A stretch of DNA of 64,000 nt from Aquimonas sp041395245 (GTDB lineage: Bacteria; Pseudomonadota; Gammaproteobacteria; Xanthomonadales; Xanthomonadaceae), in assembly GCA_041395245.1 (NCBI GenBank), contig JAWLAY010000013.1, positions 62,001 to 126,000 on the forward strand. The letters run 5' to 3'. The notes beneath the pieces were generated by a model, which saw nothing but the letters and a program-made list of their open reading frames with translations, had not been told where the DNA came from and made no database searches. Of the stretch, positions 16,462-24,501 are shown piece after piece. The translations under genes and the position numbers were made by a program. Position 1 is the stretch's first letter, and each line of letters begins with the position of its first letter.

Positions 16462-17939
16462 TCCTCGAAGCCGTCCGAAAACAGCGGACCGAGCAGTTCC
16501 ACGGGGCCGATATCGCAACGCGGCGTCACACCGAACTGGATCGATTGCGGACGCGCCTGACCGCGTGCATCCGAGGTCAGGCAAGCGGCCGGATCAGCCA
16601 GATTGCCCGCTCCGCTGACGCCTGCATCGACCAGTGGACTGGTCAGCGCCATGTCGTAGGCCACCGGAAAACTGGCGGGAAGCGTTGGCTCCGTGCCGAT
16701 CAGGGCGAAGTTCGCGACCGCGACGCCATTCAGGCCGCAACCCAGTTGAAGCGGCTGCAGCCCCGCATTCTGGTTGGAGGACTGTGCGCTGCCGAGGCAG
16801 TGCGCAGCGGTGCCGCTGCCATCCAGGCCCGGTGCGCCAAATGCGGTGTGCGATACGGTCATGGTGCCGACGTTATCGGTCATGCGCAGGCTGTAACCGT
16901 CCGGCGCATCGTTGAATTGGAACAGGCTGTTGCGGACCTCCAGCATGCCATTGGTATTGCCGGGATTGGAGACGCTGACCGCGCCGCCATAACTGCCTGC
17001 GCGGTTGCGCTCGAAGGTGCTGTTGCGCAGTTGCACGATCCGCTGCGCGTTGGCATTGACAAACGCGCCTGCGGTGATGGCACCGCCCTCACGATCAGCT
17101 TGATTGCCACGGAAGAAGCTGCGTTCTACCGTCAGTCCGCCATTCTCCAGATGGATCGCGCCACCGTAACCGCTACCCGACCCGCCCGGGTTGGTGGCGA
17201 GATTGCCGCTGAACCAACTGCCACGAATGGCGTGATTGAGGCTGCCATCGGCGATGTAGATGGCGCCACCGAGCAGCACGATCCCGCTCGTATTGCCGTC
17301 GCCCAGCGCGGCATTGTCGATGAAGCTGCTGCCCTCGACGATCAGATTGCCGCTACCGGTTTTGATGATCGCGCCACCGCCGCTGGCAACGCCGCTCATG
17401 CCGTTCATCCGATTGTCGATGAACACACTGTCGGTGACGTTCAGTTGCGCACTGGCACTGATTGCACCGCCGCTGCCAATACCCGCAATGCAGCCGGAGA
17501 ACAGCACGCGCTGGACTGTCATCGGCGGGCCATCGGTGCCGGCGCGCAGGCAGCCGCCTTCGCTACTCTCGCCACGGGTAAGAGTGAGATCGCGGACCAC
17601 CAGCAATGCATTCTGATTGGCATAGAAAAGGCTCGACGTGCCTTGTCCATCGATGCTGAGGCCGGGACTGAGCGAGCCATCGATGGTGATGAACGAATTG
17701 GCGCGTCCAATGCGCGGCAGATTGCTGTTGACTAGAATCGTCTGATTGCTACCCACATTAAAATTGAGGTTGAAGACCGTTTCCGTGTTGTTCGCGTTGA
17801 TCGCCTCAATGACCGCGCGCAACGATTGCGCGCCGCTATCGGCGGTGTTGAATACGGTATAGCTGGTGGCCGCGATACTCGCTGCAGCGGGTAGAAACGT
17901 GAGCAGGGTGAGCACGGCAAATGGGCGAAGGGGTCGCAT
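16458..17939 (-). CDS. Secreted right-handed beta-helix protein
   Basis: A 493-residue protein with a signal peptide (FAVLTLLTFLPAAASIAATS). It opens with the autotransporter/adhesin-like pattern TVFNTADSGAQSLRAVIEAI-N, as in CSLREA-type and Pmp-like beta-helix proteins. Many short turns of the form GGAI...N.S.F..N follow (for example GGGAIIKTGSGN and YGGAVSVSNPGN). The C-terminus (DARGQARPQ, CDIGPVEL) is the choice-of-anchor type tail, followed by LFSDGFED, the recurrent short C-terminal motif of this genome. Likely an extracellular surface protein. Function unknown; there is no autotransporter barrel. Confidence 0.82.
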   Translation of the reverse strand: MRPLRPFAVLTLLTFLPAAASIAATSYTVFNTADSGAQSLRAVIEAINANNTETVFNLNFNVGSNQTILVNSNLPRIGRANSFITIDGSLSPGLSIDGQGTSSLFYANQNALLVVRDLTLTRGESSEGGCLRAGTDGPPMTVQRVLFSGCIAGIGSGGAISASAQLNVTDSVFIDNRMNGMSGVASGGGAIIKTGSGNLIVEGSSFIDNAALGDGNTSGIVLLGGAIYIADGSLNHAIRGSWFSGNLATNPGGSGSGYGGAIHLENGGLTVERSFFRGNQADREGGAITAGAFVNANAQRIVQLRNSTFERNRAGSYGGAVSVSNPGNTNGMLEVRNSLFQFNDAPDGYSLRMTDNVGTMTVSHTAFGAPGLDGSGTAAHCLGSAQSSNQNAGLQPLQLGCGLNGVAVANFALIGTEPTLPASFPVAYDMALTSPLVDAGVSGAGNLADPAACLTSDARGQARPQSIQFGVTPRCDIGPVELLGPLFSDGFED

Positions 17940-18093
17940 GGCACTTTCCGGGAGGTTGACGGCAGCGTTACGACGCTGCCGTCAGAATCCAGACACGCCG
18001 TGCGCACCCGAGGGCACACTGCGACACTTGGTCGCATCCCGGCGACCGCAGAACGCATTAGTCTTTGCTTATTCACTGATTAAGGAGCGCAAC

Positions 18094-18543
18094 ATGCGAC
18101 GGCAAGCAATGATGGGTCTGGGTCTGGGCATGCTGATGCTCAGCGTGTCGGCACAGGCGGAAGGCATCCGCGTCGAAGGCGCGTGGGCGCGTGCGATGCC
18201 GCCGACAGCGGAAGCGGGCGGTGGCTTCGTCACCATCCACAACGACACCGAGGCGGCAGTGCGGTTGGTCAATGCGCACAACGCGCGCGTGGACCACATG
18301 GAGATCCACACCATGAGCATGGATGGCGGGGTGATGAAGATGCGTCGACTACCGGATGGCATCGAAATTCCGGCGCACGGCAAAGTCGAACTGAAACCCG
18401 GTGGCGAGCACCTGATGTTCATCAAGCCCAATCCGATCCTCAGCGCGGGCGAAACCGTCGAGGTCGAGCTGGAGTTTTCCACCGGTGAGCGTCAGTCGGT
18501 CAGCTTCGAGGTCAAGGAGCGCCCACCGGTCGCTGCCCAGTAA
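18094..18543 (+). CDS. Periplasmic copper chaperone PCu(A)C
   Basis: A 149-residue protein with signal peptide (residues 1-22, ending AQAEG) and RBS AAGGAG before the ATG at 18094. The domain shows the PCu(A)C copper ligands: His-Met in VDHMEIHTM, a later Met (GGVMKMR), and the His-x-Met pair HLMFIKP. Such proteins deliver Cu(I) to the CuA site of cytochrome oxidase in the periplasm. A 50-residue membrane protein gene follows after 11 bp and probably shares the transcript, which ends at a hairpin at 18733-18760. Confidence 0.92.
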   Translation: MRRQAMMGLGLGMLMLSVSAQAEGIRVEGAWARAMPPTAEAGGGFVTIHNDTEAAVRLVNAHNARVDHMEIHTMSMDGGVMKMRRLPDGIEIPAHGKVELKPGGEHLMFIKPNPILSAGETVEVELEFSTGERQSVSFEVKERPPVAAQ

Positions 18544-18554
18544 GCGCACGCGCC

Positions 18555-18707
18555 ATGGCGACCTTCAATCTCATCCTGCTGGTGGTCGGTGTGCTTTGGA
18601 GCGTGCTCTGGTTTGGCGTGCTGCTGCGATTGTTGCTGCAGTCGGCGGATCGCGTTCCCGAGATGGCGAATGCCCGGCTGCGGGACAGTGCCAGCGCGCT
18701 GCTTTGA
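18555..18707 (+). CDS. 50-residue single-span membrane protein
   Basis: A small gene starting at the ATG at 18555, 11 bp after the copper chaperone. The product MATFNLILLVVGVLWSVLWF-type N-terminus is a single hydrophobic helix of about 27 residues, followed by a short polar tail (QSADRVPEMANARLRDSAS). Codon use is consistent with coding, and no overlapping alternative gene exists. No family is recognised. Position between the PCu(A)C gene and the terminator hairpin suggests a small partner in copper delivery or oxidase assembly, but that rests on context alone. Confidence 0.55.
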   Translation: MATFNLILLVVGVLWSVLWFGVLLRLLLQSADRVPEMANARLRDSASALL

Positions 18708-18732
18708 GTGGCTCCTGGGTGACTGCCCCTGC

Positions 18733-18760
18733 ATGACGCGGCCAGCGATGGTCGCGTCAT
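18733..18760 (+). terminator. Probable terminator after the PCu(A)C unit
   Basis: A 12-bp stem with one G-T mismatch, ATGACGCGGCCA / TGGTCGCGTCAT, around a GCGA loop, followed by TCCGTTT. It lies 25 bp after the small membrane protein gene and 97 bp before the response regulator start. Confidence 0.6.
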
Positions 18761-18856
18761 TCCGTTTCCGAACCCCGGCCGGGAATCGCTGCGGCGATTG
18801 AGCGACACTTAAGCTGACCTTGCTGCAATGCGCGGCAAGTTTGCTGGAGTGCGTCA

Positions 18857-19525
18857 ATGCGGCTGCTGATCGTGGAGGACTCGGAGAAGTTGCGCGATGC
18901 CCTGCTGTCGGGCTTCTCGGCGTTCGGCTGGGCGGTGGACATGGCTGCAGACGGTGCGGCGGCAAGGCCGTATCTGGCGCAGTGGGACTACGACGTGGTG
19001 GTTCTCGACCTGATGATGCCGCGCGTTGATGGCCTGCAGTTGTTGCGCGAAATCCGCCAGCAAGGCAAGCCGGTTCGGGTGCTGGTGCTGTCGGCGCGCG
19101 ACCAGATTGCGGATCGGGTTCAGGCGCTCGACCTCGGTGCGGACGACTATCTGGTCAAGCCGTTTTCGTTCGACGAACTGCGGGCGCGGGTCGCCGCATT
19201 GACGCGGCGACACCACCACGAACACGAGCCCGAGATCGTCCTGGGTGAATTGAGAATCCACACCGCAGCGAGATCGGTACAGGGGCCTTCTGGTGTTCTA
19301 CCGCTAACGCCCAAGGAATACGCCATCCTGGAGTTCCTGGCACGACATCGCGGTCGGGTCTTCAACCGTGCCGCGCTGTTCGAGCATTTGTATGGCAGCG
19401 CGAGCAGTGCGTCGGACAAGGTCATCGAAGTGCTGATGAGCACCCTGCGCAGCAAGCTGATGGACGCGGATTGCGCCGATCCCATCACCACACGACGCGG
19501 GTTCGGCTATGTCGTTGAGGCGTGA
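18857..19525 (+). CDS. OmpR-family two-component response regulator
   Basis: A 222-residue regulator. The receiver domain (1-117) has the acidic pair ED (7-8), the phospho-acceptor Asp51 in VVVLDLMMP, and the LVKPFSFDEL lysine. A winged-helix DNA-binding domain follows (LPLTPKEYAILEFLARHRGR ... RGFGYVVEA). GGAG precedes the ATG at 18857. It overlaps the sensor kinase gene by 17 bp, a normal two-component layout. Resemblance is to the QseB/PmrA/CopR type. The signal is unknown, though the adjacent copper chaperone makes metal or envelope stress a reasonable guess. Confidence 0.92.
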   Translation: MRLLIVEDSEKLRDALLSGFSAFGWAVDMAADGAAARPYLAQWDYDVVVLDLMMPRVDGLQLLREIRQQGKPVRVLVLSARDQIADRVQALDLGADDYLVKPFSFDELRARVAALTRRHHHEHEPEIVLGELRIHTAARSVQGPSGVLPLTPKEYAILEFLARHRGRVFNRAALFEHLYGSASSASDKVIEVLMSTLRSKLMDADCADPITTRRGFGYVVEA

Positions 19526-20915
19526 GCGCGCGCGGTCGTTGCGGCATCGGCTGGCACGCCGCATCGCGCTGACGTCGACGATCAGCGTCGTGGTGCTGGC
19601 CTTGTTGCTGGACAAGAGCTTCGATCACCAGTTGCAACAACGATTCGATGCCGGATTGCACGCACGTGCCCGTGCGGTCGCGGCCTACCTCGGTGCCCGC
19701 GTGCGCGATGCCGAGCCGCTGGAAACCTGGATGCCGGAGTTCCGCGAGGCCGGCCACACCGACTTCTATCAAGCCTGGGATGCCGGCGGTCGCACGCTGG
19801 CGCGCTCGGCATCCAGTCATCACGCGGATTTGCCTTTGCCGACGGCGCAGGACGCCGAAGCGCATTGGTTCGACCTTCAGTTGCCGGATGGTCACCACGG
19901 ACGCGCGGTCGCCTTGGCCTTCGATCTGCCGGATGGCGATTCGCGAGACAGTCTTCGCGTCGTGGTAGCCGAAGAACGGGAGCAACTGGATGCACTCATG
20001 GTGCAATTGCATGGGCTCCTGGTGGCCGGCGCGCTGACAACCTTGGTGATGGTCCTGATGCTGTCGCACTGGTTGTTGCGACGTGGCCTGGCGCCGCTGG
20101 ATGACTTCGCCGCGACCTTGGCGGCGACTCGCCTGGAGCAGGCGGCCAAGCCATTGTTCAGTGAGGATTTGCCCATCGAGTTGATGCCCGTCGCACGCAA
20201 GTTCGACCACTTGGTGACACGCGTATTCAAGCTGCTCGATCGCGAGCGACGCTTCGCCCGCGACCTGGCCCACGAGCTGCGCACGCCGGTGGCCGAAACG
20301 CGGGCCCTGGCCGAAACCAGTGCCTATGTCGAAGGCGAGGACGAACTGCGCCGCCGCCTGCGTGCGATTGCCGACACCAGTGCTGAAATGGAGCGCACCA
20401 TGGACACCTTGCTGGCGTTGGCCCGGATCGAAGCCGGGCTGGACCGACCGGCGACGGAGCCCCTCAATCTGACGCAACAGCTTGCTGAGGTGCTGACGCG
20501 GAATCGCCAGCGTCAGCTGGACGACACCCTGCAGGTCCGCAGCGCACTTCCCGCCGAGCACTGGATCATTGGTGACGCCGGAATGCTGGAACGCCTGTTC
20601 GACATCCTGATCGGCAATGCCTTCGAGCATTCGCCACGGTCCGCCTCCGATCGACAGATCGAGCTGGCCTTGCAGGGCGACGACAGTGTGATGCTGCGCA
20701 ATGCGGCGCCCCATCTGGACGAGGCGATGGCGGCACAACTGGGTAGACGGTTCCTGCGCATCGAATCCAATCCTGGCAGTGCCTCCCGCCACAGTGGGCT
20801 GGGACTATCGCTGGCGGTCGCCTTGGCTGAGGCGCAAGGCCTTCATCTTCACTTCGACTGGCAGAACGGTCAGCTCACCGCGCGCATCAGCGGATTCACG
20901 CCGCTGCCATCCTGA
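19509..20915 (+). CDS. Two-component sensor histidine kinase
   Basis: A 468-residue inner-membrane kinase. A first membrane span lies at about residues 18-35, a periplasmic region of about 130 residues includes a His-rich spot (SSHHADLPL, PDGHHG), and a second span is at about 168-190. The HisKA box is RRFARDLAHELRTPVAE with phospho-acceptor His255. The HATPase part shows LIGNAFEHSP (N box) and GLGLSLAVALA (G2 box), while the G1 region is degenerate. It overlaps the regulator gene by 17 bp. Its last 20 bp overlap the convergent pyrC 3' end, so the two messages are antisense there. Confidence 0.9.
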   Translation: MSLRRERARSLRHRLARRIALTSTISVVVLALLLDKSFDHQLQQRFDAGLHARARAVAAYLGARVRDAEPLETWMPEFREAGHTDFYQAWDAGGRTLARSASSHHADLPLPTAQDAEAHWFDLQLPDGHHGRAVALAFDLPDGDSRDSLRVVVAEEREQLDALMVQLHGLLVAGALTTLVMVLMLSHWLLRRGLAPLDDFAATLAATRLEQAAKPLFSEDLPIELMPVARKFDHLVTRVFKLLDRERRFARDLAHELRTPVAETRALAETSAYVEGEDELRRRLRAIADTSAEMERTMDTLLALARIEAGLDRPATEPLNLTQQLAEVLTRNRQRQLDDTLQVRSALPAEHWIIGDAGMLERLFDILIGNAFEHSPRSASDRQIELALQGDDSVMLRNAAPHLDEAMAAQLGRRFLRIESNPGSASRHSGLGLSLAVALAEAQGLHLHFDWQNGQLTARISGFTPLPS

Positions 20916-21939
20916 CGCGCCAGGCCACTGATTCACCGGCGCGCATCGGCACCAACGTGGCCTCGCCGAATGGCAGTTCGTTCGGCACCGTCCACGCCTC
21001 GCGTTGCAAGGTCAAGGTCGTGGAATTGCGCGGCAAGCCATAGAAATCCGCGCCGTGGAAACTCGCAAAGGCTTCCAGGCGGTCGAGCGCACCGGCTTGT
21101 TCAAACGCTTCGGCATACAGCTCGATGGCCGAATGCGCGGTGTAGAGCCCGGCGCAGCCGCAATCGGCTTCCTTGGTGTGACGTGCATGGGGCGCACTGT
21201 CGGTGCCGAGAAAGAACTTCGGATTGCCTGAGATGGCCGCCGCCACCAGAGCCTGCCGGTGCGTTTCGCGTTTCAGCACGGGCAGGCAGTAGGCATGCGG
21301 ACGCAGACCACCACTGAAGATCGCGTTGCGATTCAACAGCAGATGATGCGCCGTGATGGTGGCGCCGATGCCTTCCCGCGACTGCGCGACGAACTGCGCT
21401 CCCTGCGCCGTGGTGATGTGTTCCAGCACGATCTTCAGGCGCGGGAACTGCTCGCTGACACGCAACAGGTGGCGCTCGATGAAGACCGCTTCGCGGTCGA
21501 AGATATCGACACCCGGATCGGTCACCTCGCCGTGCATCAGCAAGGGCATGCCAGTCTCCTGCAGCGCCTCGAACACCGCTTCGCAGCGTTGCAGATCGGT
21601 GACGCCGGAATCCGAATTGGTGGTGGCGCCCGCCGGGTAATACTTCACTGCATGCACGAAACCACTGTCCCGCGCACGATGGATTTCCTCGGCGCGGGTG
21701 TTGTCGGTGAGATACAGCGTCATCAGCGGTTCGAACGACAACTCGACAGGCAACGCGGCGAGAATCCGCTGCCGATACGCCTCGGCCTCCGCCACGCTGC
21801 GCACCGGCGGTCGCAGATTGGGCATCACGATCGCGCGCGCGAACTGCCGCGCCGTGTCGGGCAACACCGCCCGCAACGCCTCCCCATCACGCAAATGCAG
21901 ATGCCAGTCGTCCGGGCGAGTCAGGGTGAGCGATTCCAT
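20896..21939 (-). CDS. pyrC: Dihydroorotase
   Basis: A 347-residue enzyme of the short homodimeric class that closes carbamoyl-aspartate to dihydroorotate in pyrimidine synthesis. Zinc ligands are visible: HLH in DDWHLHLRDG, the carboxylated lysine in VKYYPAG, His in LMHGEV, His in LEHITT and Asp in GTDSAPHARHTKE. The ATG at 21939 gives the family N-terminus MESLTLTRPDDWHLH; upstream codons are not conserved. It stands alone between a convergent kinase gene and the ABC-3C operon on the same strand, 139 bp from the latter. Confidence 0.95.
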   Translation of the reverse strand: MESLTLTRPDDWHLHLRDGEALRAVLPDTARQFARAIVMPNLRPPVRSVAEAEAYRQRILAALPVELSFEPLMTLYLTDNTRAEEIHRARDSGFVHAVKYYPAGATTNSDSGVTDLQRCEAVFEALQETGMPLLMHGEVTDPGVDIFDREAVFIERHLLRVSEQFPRLKIVLEHITTAQGAQFVAQSREGIGATITAHHLLLNRNAIFSGGLRPHAYCLPVLKRETHRQALVAAAISGNPKFFLGTDSAPHARHTKEADCGCAGLYTAHSAIELYAEAFEQAGALDRLEAFASFHGADFYGLPRNSTTLTLQREAWTVPNELPFGEATLVPMRAGESVAWRVRMAAA

Positions 21940-22078
21940 GGCACTGATCCTGGGGAAGAGCGCGCAGTTTAGCGTGGTGGTGGGAAGCTGCCCGATGGAC
22001 GGCGCTGGGGGTCCATCGAACATTCGGGGTTCTGGTCACTCGCGGCATGTGGTTGATACTCCGCTAGAGCTATCCGTG

Positions 22079-24016
22079 TCACCAATTCTTCGGCACCAAT
22101 GCGGGTGGTTTGGACCACGGCTCTTCGACCAGCGCGTCCTGGAACCACTTCTCGCGCAGGTTTGCATGCTCAGTGACGATCAGTTGGAAGCCTGGGACGT
22201 CTTCCTGGGTGAACTTAAGCAACAACTCGAACAGCCGACGCACCGCATCGAGATCGGCATCCATTTCCGTCTTCTGCACCGAACCATCGGCATCCCGATA
22301 GATCTGTTCGGACGGAAAGTACACCTGGGTTGGTTGGTCGATCAGCAGGAAGCGCGGAATCGGGCGGTTGTTCTGTGCAGCGAACAGATGCAACGCGAGC
22401 ATTGCCGACAGATGGTAGGCCAGATGGTTTTCGCCGCCACCGGTCCGGTTCATCGGCACAGAACGCTCGGGCCGATCAAAGATGATCGTTAACTGCGGTA
22501 TGTTGAGCCGTGCAGGGTAAGGAGCAAACTCGGCGTCGAGCTTCTGGATGTATCGCGACACCTGTGCGGAGATGTTGTTGAGGATCGAGGTCAGGCGTTC
22601 GTTGCTGTCATCGGCGCCGATCTGTTGCTCAAGCTGCTTGACTTTGTTGCTGAGGCGACGATTTTCAGCTTCCAGTTTGGCAAGATCCTCATTCGGGAGG
22701 AGCGTTTCTAGGAACAGGCTGATACGGCCGACTACGCGCGCCGCCGCGTTGTTGCGGTTGCCCATCTGCGCAATGACTTCGTTGGCCGAGATTGCCGCGG
22801 ACAGCTCCGCTTCCTTGTGCTTGATGTCGCCCGAGATCCTGTCCGCCTTACCGGTCAGTTCGGCCAAGTAGGCTTCGAGTTTGGGGCGCTGGCCGGTGGC
22901 GATGCGCAATTCTTTGTCGAGCGATTCCAATTCGTTGAGCAGGACGACGGCGACCGGGGACTCTAGCGCTAGATTCCGTTCGCTGAACGGCCATTGCCAG
23001 TCGCCGCTGTCGGGGTTCTTCGGCAGTGCCTTGATTGAGGCCAGCCGGTCAATCTGTTCGGCGGCCTCGTTTTCGTAGCCGCCCGCCCGCTTGGCGAACT
23101 GTCGTGCCGAGTCGATCCGAGTCTGAGTATCACGGCGATCCTGACGCAGTTGGGCCAAATCCTCCTCAAGAAGTGAAACTCGGCTGCCGTCGTCGTCTGG
23201 CAGCATTTCGGGCTTCCACGACAGTGCCGACCTTAATGTGTCGATGATCCCGTCAGCATTCGGGTTCTCGTCGGTGTTGCCGATGACTCCGACCGTCTTT
23301 CCTTCCGAGTAGAGGCCGATGGCCTGTTCATGCGACGTGTCGACGGCGTCACGCGCCTGCTCCAGCTTCTTGTTGCTGATCCTCAGATCGCGCTGTGCTA
23401 GGCGCAGCTTTGATTCCAGCTCGTAGCGGTCGTGTGAGGAGACGCCGAGCAAGATCGGCAACGTGTCGCGGATCGCCTGCGGTTGGAACTGCTCGTTCTG
23501 GCGATAAAAAAGTTGGTCCTTGTTAGCGACCAGCCCCTGCTTCTGGAACAGGTAGTAGAACGTATGCTTGACGTTCGCGTCATAGCTATCTCGGCTTTGC
23601 TCAAGCGCGACTTCGGTACGGTTCTCGGGAATCCCAAGCAAGCGCGACAGCAGTTCGACAACGCTGTCATCGTCAGTGTTAACCGCCAGATCCTTGAACT
23701 CGGGCACCTGCAATTGGGCACCCCTTCGCAACATTGCCGTGCTGCAACTGGCGCCACCACCGGGCGGGGTCGGCTTGGCAATCAGCACCTGTTCTTTCTC
23801 GAACTGGTAGATCACGGCGAACCAAGACACCTTGTCACGGATGATGCCTTCGGGGACGTTGAACGAGGAGCGTCCCATGCAGTATTCGATGATCTCGGAG
23901 AGCGCAGACTTGCCGGTGGAGGAGCGACCGGTGATGACGTTGAGTCCGTCTACCTTAAACCGGAGATCACGGCGCTGGCCGTCATGGCTGTAGATGTGAA
24001 TGGATCTGATCTTCAT
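22079..24016 (-). CDS. ABC-3C system SMC/Rad50-like ATPase (DUF3732)
   Basis: A 645-residue ATPase with the N- and C-terminal halves of an SMC-like head split by about 400 residues of helical coiled coil. Walker A is GRSSTGKS (30-37). The signature-like segment is GGGENHLAYHLSAML, Walker B is FLLIDQ (556-561, with Gln where most ABC ATPases have Glu), and an H-loop is EHAN near 617. The DQPTQVYFPSE continuation is typical of DUF3732. The ATG at 24016 overlaps the upstream stop (ATGA). Established: DUF3732 proteins are the ATPase of ABC-three-component (ABC-3C) conflict systems. Inferred: senses invading nucleic acid and licenses the effector. Confidence 0.85.
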   Translation of the reverse strand: MKIRSIHIYSHDGQRRDLRFKVDGLNVITGRSSTGKSALSEIIEYCMGRSSFNVPEGIIRDKVSWFAVIYQFEKEQVLIAKPTPPGGGASCSTAMLRRGAQLQVPEFKDLAVNTDDDSVVELLSRLLGIPENRTEVALEQSRDSYDANVKHTFYYLFQKQGLVANKDQLFYRQNEQFQPQAIRDTLPILLGVSSHDRYELESKLRLAQRDLRISNKKLEQARDAVDTSHEQAIGLYSEGKTVGVIGNTDENPNADGIIDTLRSALSWKPEMLPDDDGSRVSLLEEDLAQLRQDRRDTQTRIDSARQFAKRAGGYENEAAEQIDRLASIKALPKNPDSGDWQWPFSERNLALESPVAVVLLNELESLDKELRIATGQRPKLEAYLAELTGKADRISGDIKHKEAELSAAISANEVIAQMGNRNNAAARVVGRISLFLETLLPNEDLAKLEAENRRLSNKVKQLEQQIGADDSNERLTSILNNISAQVSRYIQKLDAEFAPYPARLNIPQLTIIFDRPERSVPMNRTGGGENHLAYHLSAMLALHLFAAQNNRPIPRFLLIDQPTQVYFPSEQIYRDADGSVQKTEMDADLDAVRRLFELLLKFTQEDVPGFQLIVTEHANLREKWFQDALVEEPWSKPPALVPKNW

Positions 24017-24501
24017 GGACGAATCCCGAAAGTCGTATAAACGGTCGCCCGGTCGGCGACGCGTGCGAATTCCTTTCCAACGATCCGCGCCGCCTTCTGG
24101 CAAGCAACGGTTTCGGAGGTTCCATCGACGGTCTTACGCACCTTCTTGGGTACAGTCCGAATGCGACCTTCGTCCCCGACAGCGATGCAACCTCTTTCCA
24201 TCAGCAGACCGCATCCCTCGAAGGCGTACGGCAGCATCTGCGTTACGCGGTCGGCGAAGCCCACCATGATTTGCTGGTTCTTTTCTGCGGTCTTGAGAAG
24301 GTAGCTGCGTGGACTGCCGACGATCACCTCGCGCGAATCCTTGTGCAGGCACAGGGGTAGCACAAGCAGCGACAGCGAGAAGGGCATGCCGCGGGTATCT
24401 GCTTCTTCGTAGCCATGCAGGGCGCGGAACAGGACCAAGCCACAGAATGCAGGGTTGAACAGGTTTCGAATTTCGAAGGGGCGCTGATCCCATCGCTTCA
24501 C
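24013..24501 (-). CDS. ABC-3C system middle component
   Basis: A 162-residue protein between effector and ATPase, coupled to both by 4-bp ATGA overlaps. The N-terminal pattern RPFEIRNLFNPAFCGLVLFR, the GMPFSLSLLVLPLCLHKDSR segment and a late FGIRP-like end are typical of ABC-3C middle components (winged-helix adaptors). It lacks enzymatic motifs and has no membrane span. Its likely role is to bridge the effector protein and the DUF3732 ATPase. The translational coupling implies a stoichiometric complex. Confidence 0.8.
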   Translation of the reverse strand: MKRWDQRPFEIRNLFNPAFCGLVLFRALHGYEEADTRGMPFSLSLLVLPLCLHKDSREVIVGSPRSYLLKTAEKNQQIMVGFADRVTQMLPYAFEGCGLLMERGCIAVGDEGRIRTVPKKVRKTVDGTSETVACQKAARIVGKEFARVADRATVYTTFGIRP

